From contig JBQMRN010000002.1 in the NCBI GenBank assembly GCA_052171895.1, positions 62,001-126,000 on the forward strand: a DNA stretch of 64,000 bases, written 5' to 3'. A program made the position numbers and the translations under genes. This document shows, one piece after another, positions 1 to 9,713 of this stretch. This DNA is from Arsenophonus sp052171895. Lineage in GTDB: Bacteria > Pseudomonadota > Gammaproteobacteria > Enterobacterales > Enterobacteriaceae. The notes under the pieces are model-generated. The model made no database searches, was not told the DNA's origin, and saw only the letters and a program-made list of their open reading frames with translations. Every line of letters starts with the position of its first letter. The first letter of the stretch is position 1.

Positions 1-149
1 ATGTCTCTGCAATCGACCAAGAAATAAAGGTAGCGCCTATCGCTTAAATTACACAGGCATGCACATTACCTGTACTCTTTTCAATCCATTACTGTTTAAC
101 TCTGCTCAGAGTATACGTATTAATAGATAGAAATCATATACTTTTCAGC
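1..149 (-). mobile_element. IS256-family transposase fragment, runs off the left edge
   Basis: This stretch matches the middle of the IS256-type element that recurs at about 28.5, 38.0, 49.4, 57.3 and 63.4 kb; the shared part includes the segment around 'aaataaaggtag'. No reading frame is open. At position 150 it is cut by the left end of an IS1595 element, so the IS1595 copy jumped into an already resident IS256. The family is inferred from better-preserved copies, which encode the ADGI..R..NRL core typical of Mutator/IS256 transposases. Confidence 0.6.
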
Positions 150-605
150 TATGTTTTGGCAAAGGTTATTGGTAGAAATCCCTTATACTAATATGAAGGA
201 TTTTCGCTACAGCATTTACACTAAAAAAGTAAACAGTCATAGAGATCAAAGAGACTCTTTCCTAACTCCCTGCCAACATAAAGCTGCATCTCATTAATTA
301 GCTCAGCGACAATTTGTAGGATGATGTCGATTCATGCATTGAAGCAACTCATTTCATTTTATCCTGCCAATATTTTCACAGTGAAGATGTTATCCGCTGG
401 GGGATATTCATTAGGGTTATAGCGATATCGTTGTACAATCCCCGATTGTAGGAAAATATTTAAGAATCTTACTGGAAATCCTCTGGCGAAACTACATCAT
501 AAGGATAAATGCTTTAGTTATCTGTGATATCTTGAATTGGTTGACTTTTACGGTAGTCAGTAAAAGAAACAGGCATTGATTTAAAAATAGCATTTAGATG
601 TTGTG
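150..605 (+). mobile_element. IS1595-family element, 5' fragment
   Basis: It begins with the terminal repeat 'tatgttttggcaaagg' and follows other copies through the zinc-ribbon part of the transposase (RYRCK..KTF..LT, then SVKETGIDLK-like sequence), with frameshifts and stops throughout. It stops abruptly at about 605, where an IS91-type element begins. The same 5' part reappears in inverted orientation at about 1800-2198, beyond that element. It is dead. Confidence 0.65.
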
Positions 606-1809
606 CCTCTCCTGAATATTCCGTTCCTACCACTGTTTTTTGCTAAAGCTATAAGTCAAAAGCTTGCAATTTATACGGCGTTACACAGCTACTGAGCACT
701 GGTTAGCACACCAGGTTTATATTTTACCAGACTGCGATACTGGAAACACATTACTTTCAGTATGCTCTATCTTTTTTTGCCTTTTTTCAACAATAATTAC
801 CCGCTATTCAAAACGCGCTGTTTTGCACACCTCTTCCCCGCTATGCTAGTGGGCAGGCAAATAGGGTATTGAAATTAGTATCTTCTATACCTTATATACT
901 TATGGTCTACAACTCAATCAAAATCCGCATATTTATATCTCTGTCATTCGTGGCCTCTGGATATTAAACATGCTATATGGTGTGAGCTGTTCTTCAAAAA
1001 TGGTCGAAGAAATATGGCGAGGCGCTGTTATCCAGCTGCTGTATGGCAGCTATGATCTGATAAATTCCAGACTCTTTTCTGATCTTAGGCATATCCAGCC
1101 AGGAAGCAGTAGTAGTAAAAAGGAAAAGTACAGGGACGTTACTGGAAAGTGCACTTTGCTAAAAAGATAAAAGGGGCGAGGCATAGCGTGAAATATCTTG
1201 GGGCTATACTAGCTTAAACTCCAACGGGTGTATCCGGGGTCAAAACTGCGACATTACCGAGGGTGAGTGGTTATACATTATTCTATGACTAAATGGACTA
1301 AGGCAGTTACCGACAGCAGACTCTGACCGTAGGAAGAAATGATCGGGCGCTATATTAGCCATATTCCGGTGAAGAATGTTAAGATGGTGCATTATACTAT
1401 GGTTTTTTGTCGAATCCTAAACGAGGTACACTATTACCGAAGGTGTATAAGGCGCTGGAGATAATGGGTCAAAAAAAATAGGAAAAACTTAGGTTAGGTG
1501 TTCTGATGAAAAGATACCTGCGCACAGATCCACACAAATGTATTTTATGTAGAGACAGGGTATTTTTTATTGACGCTTAGCTTGCCAAACAGGCAATGGA
1601 ATTCTTGTAAGAAAGAATGCATAAAATAAAAAAACAAGGCTTATTAAGCCAAGCTTATGGTTAATATCTCTAAAATTAGTGCATTAGCTTAAAGAATACA
1701 GACTCCGATGAAATTTTCAGTTAGAATAGACCCAAACCCGATTCTATCTCCTTTTTAGCAATAAGGGATGCTTTTTGCTGTTCACTTAAAAAGCAATTTA
1801 ATTTCCTAC
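606..1809 (+). mobile_element. IS91-family element, degraded
   Basis: Homologous over its length to the copy at 5052-6345. Around 1375-1560, in shifting frames, it encodes a recognisable IS91 transposase C-terminus: KMVHY.GFL.NPKRGTLLPKVY, then a Cys-rich KCILC end. The N-terminal half around 690-850 resembles the stretch before the HTFGRQLNWHVH region of this family. Numerous stops and frameshifts make it non-functional. It lies between two inverted IS1595 fragments. The right boundary is taken from where the two copies stop matching ('aatttccta'). Confidence 0.65.
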
Positions 1810-2198
1810 TGACTCCGGTAAAGTCAAGTTATTCAACATACATCGCAGATGACTAAACCATTTATCCTTATTATATACTTTTCCAAAGGCTTCTAGTAAG
1901 ATTATTAAATGTTTTCCTGCAATTGGGAATTTTGCAATGGTGCTCTCAGCGGATAAGATCTTCACTATGAGAATATGGGCAGGATAAAGTAGAATGAGTT
2001 GTTTCAATACATGAATTGATATCATCTGACAGATTGTCGCTGAGCTAATTAATGAGATGCAGCTTTATGTTGGCAGGAACTGAAGAAAGACTCTCTTTGA
2101 TCTGTATGACTGTTTGCTTTTTCATGGTAACCGCTATAAGGAAATCATTCATACAGTATAAGAGATTTCTAGCAAACAATAACCTTTGCCAAACATAG
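1798..2198 (-). mobile_element. IS1595-family element, 5' fragment (inverted)
   Basis: Read on the minus strand this starts with the IS1595 terminal repeat (2185-2198, 'cctttgccaaacata' on the plus strand) and encodes a broken transposase N-terminus (MSIHVLKQLI.L.PAHI..V, then KW..HLRCMLN.LTLPESV). It is truncated by the IS91 copy on its left. Its outer end lies only 42 bp before the waaG start, so the original upstream DNA of waaG has been replaced by IS sequence. Confidence 0.65.
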
Positions 2199-2239
2199 CT
2201 ATATATAAATCATTAAATTTAAGATATAGATATAATTAC

Positions 2240-3385
2240 ATGAAAATTGCATTTTGTTTATATAAATATTTTCCTTTTGGCGGACTACAAAGAGATTTTA
2301 TCCGGATTCTATCTGCTTGCCAAAAGCGGGGGCATAAAATATGTGTTTACACAATGGCATGGGATGGTAAAATACCAAATAATATTAACGTTATTATAAT
2401 CCCAGTTAAATCATATACAAATCATGGACGTAATGAAGCATTTTATCAACAGGTCAAAACATATTTAACCCAAGATCTTGCTGATATTATTGTTGGTTTT
2501 AATAAGATGCCAGGATTAGATATTTATTATGCAGCAGATATTTGTTATGCAGAAAAAGAAAAATGTTTTTTTTATAAACTGACCAAGCGATATAAACATT
2601 ATATCGCTTATGAAAAAGCTGTTTTTGATACAAATAGTCACACTAAATTATTAATGCTTACTAAACATCAAATTAATAATTTTAAAAAACATTACAAAAC
2701 GCCTGACGCACGTTTTTATCTGCTACCTCCTGGTATTGACTCTAGTAGAAAATATGACCAGCAAATTATTGATGCAAAAGCAATTTATCGTAAAAAAAAT
2801 GCTATTGCTAAAGAGCAATTTCTTTTATTACAAATTGGTTCAGATTTTAAACGTAAAGGTGTAGATAGAACACTTAAATCAATAGCTTCCTTGCCTGACA
2901 TATTAAAAAATAAGACCATGTTAATGGTAGTAGGACAAGATTCATCTACCAGCTATCAACGATTAGCAAAAAAATTAGGGATAGATAAACAAGTTTTATT
3001 TTTTCATGGACGTAATGATATAGCTGAATTGATGGCTGCTGCTGATATGTTAATCCATCCAGCCTACCAAGAAGCTGCCGGCATAGTATTAATTGAGGCT
3101 ATTGCAGCTGGGTTACCTGTAATTACAACAGAAATTTGTGGCTACGCACCCTATATCAAACATGCAAATTGTGGTATCATAATAAATGAGCCTTATAGAC
3201 AAAAAAATCTTAATAATGCTTTAAGAACAAGTTTAACTAATAAATCTCTATTAAATCAATGGTTTAAATCTGCACGCTATTTTGCTGATACTCAAGATTT
3301 ATACAGTTTGCCTGAAAAAGCTGCAGATATTATTTTGGGATTCTCAACCACCACCAGGATGCTTCAACTTAAACAACCTTTTTAA
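2240..3385 (+). CDS. waaG: LPS core heptose glucosyltransferase I (WaaG)
   Basis: Transfers glucose from UDP-glucose to heptose II of the inner LPS core at the inner face of the cytoplasmic membrane. The 381-residue product from 2240 matches E. coli WaaG (374 aa) end to end: N-terminal AFCLYKYFPFGGLQRDF, the GT-B fold donor site with HPAYQEAAGIVLIEAI (the E-x7-E motif of GT4 enzymes), and C-terminal TQDLYSLPEKAADII. An in-frame ATG at 2186 would add 18 residues with no family counterpart, so I start at the ATG giving MKIAFC. The next gene, waaP, overlaps its end but is a pseudogene, and an IS1595 end lies 42 bp upstream. The frame is intact and appears functional, but the rest of the waa locus is not in this window and expression would have to come from an IS-proximal promoter. 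Confidence 0.93.
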   Translation: MKIAFCLYKYFPFGGLQRDFIRILSACQKRGHKICVYTMAWDGKIPNNINVIIIPVKSYTNHGRNEAFYQQVKTYLTQDLADIIVGFNKMPGLDIYYAADICYAEKEKCFFYKLTKRYKHYIAYEKAVFDTNSHTKLLMLTKHQINNFKKHYKTPDARFYLLPPGIDSSRKYDQQIIDAKAIYRKKNAIAKEQFLLLQIGSDFKRKGVDRTLKSIASLPDILKNKTMLMVVGQDSSTSYQRLAKKLGIDKQVLFFHGRNDIAELMAAADMLIHPAYQEAAGIVLIEAIAAGLPVITTEICGYAPYIKHANCGIIINEPYRQKNLNNALRTSLTNKSLLNQWFKSARYFADTQDLYSLPEKAADIILGFSTTTRMLQLKQPF

Positions 3386-4163
3386 AATTTATGGCAAGAC
3401 AAAGATCCTTTTATAGAAAAGAAGGATTAGATGCTAAAATTTCTCATCAATTAGAGATACGCAAAACATTATGCTTTTATCTTAAACAAAAATTATTTTT
3501 TCAAAATTTATTTATGTGTACTTACGTTAAAAGAAATTCTAAAAAACCTATTTTCTTTACACTTATCAGTATTAGGTGTGGAATAGGGAATGGAAAGTAA
3601 TGCATTGTCTAGTTGAGACATGCATTAATACCATGCAATACCATGCAAGGTAAAGCTTTCGGTCAAAAAGGAATTAACCCTTTACGCCGTATAAGTCATT
3701 CATTCTTACCGAAGCTGTTAATCTGACCATTAGCTTAGAAAAAGTACTCGGGAAATTTAAAAAATTCAGTCACAAAATTTAGCACTAAAAATATTAATTT
3801 GTTAAATGGCTAAAATAGTGCGTAAAATGTATGCGTGTGGTGTCAATCACCGCGATTGCTATATTTGTTATTTTATTATATTTGCCATTTGACGGCGATG
3901 AAAATTGAAAATTTCAATTATTGACTCTTACATCAGTCTCAAATACGTCAACATCTAACAAAAGGTTAGAAAGATCGAGATTTGATTGGATTATATTTTT
4001 CATCACTGAATATTGGTTTAATCAAATGAGATATTTTCGTTTTATGCAAATTTATTTTTCTGATAGATAGCTTAAAATATTCTCAATAATGAAAAATTTT
4101 GATATCGAATGCTATATTAAAGCAGAAAGAATGAAAGAAAGAACTGTTAGGAGAGAATTATAA
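3359..4163 (+). pseudogene. waaP: waaP (rfaP) LPS heptose kinase pseudogene
   Basis: WaaP phosphorylates heptose I of the LPS inner core. Homology to E. coli WaaP runs from a start overlapping waaG (MLQLKQPF against MVELKEPF) through LW.DKDPF, QLEIRKTL, TLKEILKNLFSLHLSVLG, a GQKGINPL segment, KIVRKMYACGVNHRDCYICHF (the kinase HRD-type loop), the SMNIGL..RDIFRFM region, and a final ERT.RREL. The length (805 bp) is about that of the intact gene (265 codons). It has an in-frame stop at codon 9, at least three more frameshifts and several internal stops. The catalytic-loop sequence is still readable, so decay is by point lesions rather than deletion. It cannot make a full-length kinase. Confidence 0.85.
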
Positions 4164-4225
4164 CTCTAATTATTTTTATAAAAATTTTAAAAATCGGTAT
4201 ACAGTAGCATGTATTTGAGAATGTA

Positions 4226-4340
4226 GAAAACTAGGGTGTGTGTGAGCGGCGGGCTTGGGTGTCGAGGCGTAGCTACACTATGCTTCTCGTGGATGTTCAT
4301 AATTTAAGTTAAGTACTTTTTTATACTCTGCGATATGTTA
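4226..4340. repeat. Unidentified dispersed repeat, copy 1
   Basis: About 110 bp that matches 6355-6458 with scattered substitutions and small indels. Shared words include 'gtgtgagcggcg', 'ggatgttcataat' and 'cgatatgttaatt'. It belongs to none of the four IS families recognised here. It may be the end of a fifth IS type. Function unknown. Confidence 0.5.
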
Positions 4341-4559
4341 ATTTTTAGGCATTCATGCAGATAATAGCTAGGAAAATCTTCTAGAAAACGTAAACCAGCT
4401 AAATCAAGAAGATAACACTCGACTTCATACATGTTATGCTATCTTTTTATCTAAAGTGTTTTAGACTTCCTCCTGAAATTAATGATAACAGGTCGACTGA
4501 ATTTTTTATAATATAAAAAAAAGAAGCCATACAGCAATATGCATCCGGACTTCCGGTCC

Positions 4560-4888
4560 ATCAATTTTTTATACGTATGTAAATATTATCTCCCTTTAGT
4601 CACGATTATCCTGGCTTTTGAGAAACGCCAAAGCCAATAAAGCTGATGGGCGCTGGATATAAAACTGAATTGAGTGAGCTAATAACTGGAAAGTATGCTT
4701 ACAGATGAATTTATCACCTATAAGAAACTATGTGATAATCCTTATCTCCTTCGCCCTTGGATAAACATAAAATAACTGGGGCGATAGAGCTGACGAATGG
4801 GGATAGAATGAGGATTTTTATTTTCTCTGATAAGCGATATCCAAAGGATAATTTACCAAAATATATAAATATCCCTTTGCTAAACTAA
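4560..4888 (+). pseudogene. Unrecognised gene remnant
   Basis: Two good stretches of coding-like sequence lie in different frames: one reads LTDEFITYKKLCDNPYLLRP and the next reads KITGAIELTNGDRMRIFIF followed by SDKRYPKDNLPKYINIPLL. They are separated by one frameshift and preceded by frame-broken sequence. The composition resembles a real protein rather than random AT-rich DNA. I do not recognise the family. Its place beside waaG-waaP suggests another LPS or surface-polysaccharide gene, which is inference only. Confidence 0.4.
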
Positions 4889-4998
4889 ACTGCTTTTCAG
4901 TGTAGTGATGACGGCTAAAATAAATTTCTTAAAAAACACGCTGAAAGTGTCAACTCATGGGTCGTCTATATCTGTCGAGTGAATGTTTGCTTATTGAC

Positions 4999-5044
4999 AA
5001 CTTGGGCCACGTAGGGGATCCAAGCCCCCCACATGGCCCAAGTT
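4999..5044. repeat. Large imperfect hairpin beside IS91 left end
   Basis: Arms of about 18-20 bases ('aacttgggcca...' against '...tggcccaagtt') with two mismatches and a loop of about 8 bases. It lies just before the left end of the second IS91 copy. It is not found at the same place beside the first copy, so it may be part of the preceding DNA rather than the element. Confidence 0.5.
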
Positions 5045-5051
5045 ATTTGTT

Positions 5052-6345
5052 CCTCTTCTGAATATGTTCTCCCTCCGGTTTTTTTGCTAAAACTGTAAGT
5101 TTCAACACCCTGCAGTTCATGCTGCGTCAAAGCTAACCAAGCAGTGGTTAGCATAGCAAATTTATATTTTACCCGACTGCGACTTGGTAATACATTACTT
5201 TTATTATTCTCTATCTTCTTTAGCAGCCTTTTTTACAATAACTTTTGGGGCCTGCCCTCCCGCTTATCTAATGCTCTGTTTCGCGCCGCGCGGCGCGGTC
5301 ACCAGCGTGCTATGCAGCGGGCACGCAAACAGGGTAAGCTATTGAATAGTATCTTCTATGCCTTGCACACTTGTGGTTGACAACTTAATCAAGATTCGCC
5401 TGTCATGTCTATCTGACCCCCTGTGGCAGTCTGGATATCAAACATGCTGTATGGCGTGAGCTATTCTTCAAAAAAAAGAGCGGTTAAAGTAATTTAGTAA
5501 GGGAAGGCGCTGTGCCACCCTCTATCCGCCTGTTGTAACACAGCAGCTATAATCTGATAAATTCCAGTGTCTTCCTTTTGATCTCTAGCATATCTGCTCC
5601 AGGGGGAAGTAGTGGTAGCGTTACCTTAAGGCAGAGTACGGATGTTACTGAAAAAGTGCACTTCGTAAAAAGACAAAATTGGCGGCGTGGCATATAGGGT
5701 GAAATATACTTCGGACGCTACATTAAACGGTGCCAATGGCGCGGTAATCTGCATCAAAACTGCGGCATTACCAAGGAGGAAGTGGGTTATACATCATTCT
5801 ATGATCAACCGGACTAAAAGGCAGTTACCGATAGAAGACCCTGATTACAGGAAGAGATTATCTGGCGCTATTTTACCATATTCTGCCCAGGAACGTTAAG
5901 ATGGTGCATTATACCATGGTTTCTTGTTGACTCTTAAACGAGGTTCACTATTACCGAAAGTATATAAGGAGCTGGAGATAATAGCTTAAAATAAACCGGA
6001 AAAACTGGGGTTAGGTGTTCTAATGAACAGGATACCTACGCACAGATGATCTCTACAAATTCATTCTGTGTGTCGATAGGCTATTTTTTATCAATGCTTG
6101 GGTTGCCAAACAAGCAACTGAATTATTATCAGAAAGAATGCATAAAATGGGAAAAACGATCCTTATTAAGTTAAATATAGGGTTTTATGTTTCTAACATT
6201 AATGCATTAGGTTAAAGAATAGATACTATGATAAATTTTTACTTACAATAGACGACAAAGAGTAAACTGATTCTATCTCCTTTTAGCAATAAGGTATGGT
6301 TTTTGTCTTCACTTAAAGAGCGATGATTTAATTTCCTAATCATGA
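5052..6345 (+). mobile_element. IS91-family element, degraded (second copy)
   Basis: Better preserved than the copy at 606-1809. Positions 5144-5400 encode LPSRLSNALFRAA..., RKQGKLLNSIFYALHTCG and RQLN, which corresponds to the ALHTFGRQLNWHVH region of IS91-type Y2 transposases. Further on (5895-6000) come frame-broken equivalents of KMVHY and LLPKVY. Stops and frameshifts interrupt every frame. Such elements move by rolling circle without target duplication, and none is visible. Confidence 0.65.
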
Positions 6346-6354
6346 GAACGTAGG

Positions 6355-6458
6355 ATACACCTATGGTGTGAGCGGCGTAATAGCCCACTTCTATTATGCG
6401 CTTCCTGGATGTTCATAATCTAATACTGCTTTATATTCTACGATATGTTAATTGCTAG
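6355..6458. repeat. Unidentified dispersed repeat, copy 2
   Basis: Matches 4226-4340. It fills the gap between the right end of the IS91 copy and the left end of the next IS1595 copy. No protein match is recognised in either strand. Confidence 0.5.
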
Positions 6459-6459
6459 C

Positions 6460-7400
6460 TATGTTAGCAAAGGGTTATTGCTAGAAATTTCTTATATTGT
6501 ATGAAGAATTTTTGCTATAGAGGAGGTTAGAGGTTGTCATGAAAAACTAAACAGTCATAAAGCTCAAAGAGATTCTTTTCTCACTCTCTGCCAAAACATA
6601 AAGCTGCATCTTTATCCTGCCTATATTTCACAGTGAACATGTTATCTGCTAGGGAGATTCATTAGGGTTAGAGGGATATCGTTGTAAAATCCCCAAGATT
6701 GTAGGAAAACATTTAACAATCTTACTGGAACTCTTCTGCCAGAAACCACATCACAAGGATAAATTCTTTAGCTATATCTGCGTGATGTATATTGAATAGC
6801 TTGACTTTATACGGGAATTAGCGAAATAAACATGTATTGATTTAAAAACAGTGTTTAGCTGGAGTCATTGCTTCCTTGCTTCAGCGGCGATATAGCAAAC
6901 ATAGAAGCATTATTTTCAACATAGGAAAGTTAGAAAATACAGGAGAGGAGAAAATATAAAAGGAAAGAATGAATCACGGTCTTAATTCCCCTACCTTAGA
7001 TCAACAGGGTCAGGTTGAGGGATGAAATTTTTGAAGAGTTTTTAATACAGAGTGTGTTAACTGTTTTTTTCAGCCGATCATCGAAAAGAGCCAATATTTT
7101 TTTCAGATAGAGCTCTAAATGGTACAAAACATTTGTAAGCAAGCATGCATTAGTTAGCATCCCTTAATACTAATAAGATTCGATAATCAGAGAGTTATTA
7201 GTAAGGATTTTTAGATTCAAAATGTGAGCAATTATATCAGCTGATAAAAAGGATGCCTGAGTAGAGTCTTTCCATGATATAGGGTCGTTTATTTACCGAA
7301 TTATTTACCAAGGAAAAGATTGTTTGAAACTACAACAATTGAAATACAGACCTGGCTAGAAATTGCTCTTCGAGCAAAGCAATAAACCTATGGCAACCTA
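6460..7400 (+). mobile_element. IS1595-family element, both ends present, dead
   Basis: Left end 'tatgttagcaaagg' and right end 'cctatggcaaccta' are decayed forms of the family repeat. Between them the transposase is unreadable beyond short pieces, with many stops. Near the right end is the family's internal palindrome ('ttgctcttcgagcaaagcaa'). The 300 bp between this element and deaD (7401-7704) hold no gene I can recognise, only a small inverted repeat at 7522-7544 ('cactaaaag'/'cttttagtg'). Confidence 0.65.
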
Positions 7401-7704
7401 GCCATAGGTTATCAATAACAAACATTAAGGAGAGTTTATTGAGCTGACAACACTACGTACTATTGAAATGTGTACTAGATTAGTTTGTTGCAACTGCTAA
7501 TATTTTGTTAATAATTGACCACACTAAAAGAAGTACTTTTAGTGAAAAAAGTTAGGAAAAACTGATATTAAATTAAGTAATAGTTAACATATTCCGATCA
7601 CCTGTCGCTATTTAAAAGCCTTTAAAGAGGAGTTAGGATTATGCTAATTCGGTTGATAACGTTTTAATAAACTAAAAGCTGAATAGAATTAATACTCTAT
7701 TACA

Positions 7705-9540
7705 TTAGATATTGTTATTACTACGACGACGTAATCCAGCGTTATTATGTCCTTCATTACAAGAAGAGAATTTTTCACGCTTACTACGATGTTCATTACC
7801 AAAATAGCGTCCTCGTTCACGTAATTCAGAACCATTACGATATCTACTATTACCGCGACGTTCAAACGATTTAACCTCACCTAGCAATTGCATTTGGATT
7901 GGCTTATTTAAAATACGGGTACGTATCAAATGATTAAATAATTCATTTGGCATACCTTTTGGTAACTCTATCGTTGAATGCGAGGCATACAACTTAATAT
8001 TACCAATATAACGACTACTAATATCCGCTTCGTTAGCAATTGCTCCGACAATATGGCGAACTTCGACCCCATCATTACGACCAACTTCAATGCGGTACAA
8101 TTCCATATCACCGATATCACGACGCTCGCGATGTAGACTACGCTCACGCTCATAAGTACCATTACTGCGACGACGGTCATCACGTGAATTAAACTCACGT
8201 TTTGCACGACGAATAGGATCAGCTGGCAATATTAGGGGTCGATCACCTTGCGCCATTTTTAATAGTGCTGAAGCTAAGGTTTCCATATCTAGCTCATCAT
8301 CAATAACTAATTTAGTCAGTAATGAACGATATTTTTCTAAATCACCGCTTTCTAATTGCTTTTGAATATTTTTAGCAAATTTAGTTTGACGACGTTCACT
8401 TAAAAGCGCAGAACTGGGTAACTCAACTTCGGCAATTAGCTGCTTGATGGTACGTTCAATATTGCGTAATAGTCGACGTTCATGATTATCAACAAACAAA
8501 AGAGCACGCCCAGCTCGCCCTGCCCGGCCAGTACGACCAATTCGATGCACATAAGATTCTGGATCCATCGGTATGTCATAATTGACAACTAAACTAATAC
8601 GTTCAATATCTAGACCACGTGCTGCAACATCAGTGGCAATTAATATATCAAGGCGGCCATCTTTTAAACGCTCTAATGTTTGCTCACGTAAAGCTTGATT
8701 CATATCGCCATTTAGAGCTGAGCTGTTATAGCCACTACGTTCAAGCGCTTCAGAAACCTCTAATGTTGTATTTTTAGTGCGTACAAAAATAATTGCCGCA
8801 TTAAAATCTTCAGCTTCTAAAAAACGAACTAATGCCTCATTTTTACGCATGCCATAGACAGACCAATAACTTTGGGTAATATCTGGACGTGTCGTCATAC
8901 TGGATTTAATCCTGATCTCTTTTGGTGATTTCATAAAGCGACAGGTAATACGACGGATCGCTTCTGGCATTGTGGCAGAAAACAGTGCCGTTTGATGCTC
9001 AGTAGGGATCTGACTCATAATATTTTTAACGTCTTCAATGAAGCCCATACGTAACATTTCATCCGCTTCATCAAGAACTAATCCACGTAAATGGGATAAA
9101 ATTAACCTTCCTCCTTTCAAGTGATCTAATAAACGACCCGGTGTTCCTACTACAATTTGCGGACCTTGCCTTAGTGCGTGTAACTGCGAATCGTAACGCT
9201 GCCCACCATAGAGTGCGACAACATTTACTGAATGCATATATTTGGAAAATTCACCTATGGCTTCTGCAACTTGTACGGCTAACTCACGCGTTGGTGCCAA
9301 CACTAAGATTTGAGGGGCTTTCAATGTGATATCTATATTATGTAATAGCGGTAAACTAAAAGCGGCGGTTTTACCACTACCTGTTTGTGCTATACCTAAT
9401 ACGTCACACCCATCTAATAAATAGGGGATACATTGTTGCTGTATTGGCGATGGTTTTTCATAACCAAGGTCGTTTAGTGAAGAAAGAATTAGGTTTGATA
9501 AACCTAAATCAACAAAAGAGATTTGAGTCTCATTAATCAT
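7705..9540 (-). CDS. deaD: Cold-shock DEAD-box RNA helicase DeaD (CsdA)
   Basis: ATP-dependent RNA helicase acting in 50S ribosome assembly, mRNA decay and cold adaptation. The 611-residue product has the DEAD-box motifs in order: AQTGSGKT near residue 51, PTRELA, TPGRL, VLDEADEM, SAT, and HRIGRTGRAGR in domain 2. After these come the DbpA-like RNA-binding domain (GDMELYRIEVGRNDGVE, then SSRYIGNIKLYASHS) and an Arg/Gly/Asn-rich tail slightly shorter than E. coli's (629 aa in total). I place the start at the second Met (MINETQ) because GAGG sits nine bases before it; the in-frame ATG at 9555 lacks such a site. In E. coli nlpI lies directly upstream; here it is a pseudogene. Confidence 0.95.
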   Translation of the reverse strand: MINETQISFVDLGLSNLILSSLNDLGYEKPSPIQQQCIPYLLDGCDVLGIAQTGSGKTAAFSLPLLHNIDITLKAPQILVLAPTRELAVQVAEAIGEFSKYMHSVNVVALYGGQRYDSQLHALRQGPQIVVGTPGRLLDHLKGGRLILSHLRGLVLDEADEMLRMGFIEDVKNIMSQIPTEHQTALFSATMPEAIRRITCRFMKSPKEIRIKSSMTTRPDITQSYWSVYGMRKNEALVRFLEAEDFNAAIIFVRTKNTTLEVSEALERSGYNSSALNGDMNQALREQTLERLKDGRLDILIATDVAARGLDIERISLVVNYDIPMDPESYVHRIGRTGRAGRAGRALLFVDNHERRLLRNIERTIKQLIAEVELPSSALLSERRQTKFAKNIQKQLESGDLEKYRSLLTKLVIDDELDMETLASALLKMAQGDRPLILPADPIRRAKREFNSRDDRRRSNGTYERERSLHRERRDIGDMELYRIEVGRNDGVEVRHIVGAIANEADISSRYIGNIKLYASHSTIELPKGMPNELFNHLIRTRILNKPIQMQLLGEVKSFERRGNSRYRNGSELRERGRYFGNEHRSKREKFSSCNEGHNNAGLRRRSNNNI

Positions 9541-9713
9541 GTAAAAGTGCCTCATTCATTATGGGTGCCAGTTTACATAACTCAGCGAAAAATTTCGGTC
9601 ATTTTATTTAAAATGTGAACTGGCTGAAATAAGTTTGTTAAACGAACAATAAGCTCTCATCACGATTGATCAAGACTTAAAAAACAGTGATGAGATATCT
9701 TTATTACTACTAT

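Noticed and set aside
970..1170. 66-codon frame at the left of the window
   Set aside because: It lies within the degraded IS91 copy, and its equivalent at 5.4-5.6 kb is not open.
2186..2239. Upstream ATG of waaG as the true start
   Set aside because: The extra 18 residues have no counterpart in WaaG and lie partly in DNA coming from the IS1595 end.
3391..3600. 69-codon frame after waaG as a new small gene
   Set aside because: It is one frame of the broken waaP; the QLEIRKTL and later blocks align with WaaP only when frames are joined.
7522..7544. Inverted repeat 'cactaaaag'/'cttttagtg' as the deaD terminator
   Set aside because: It lies about 160 bp after the stop, and on the deaD strand no T-run follows it. 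Structure is real, but the role is unsupported.
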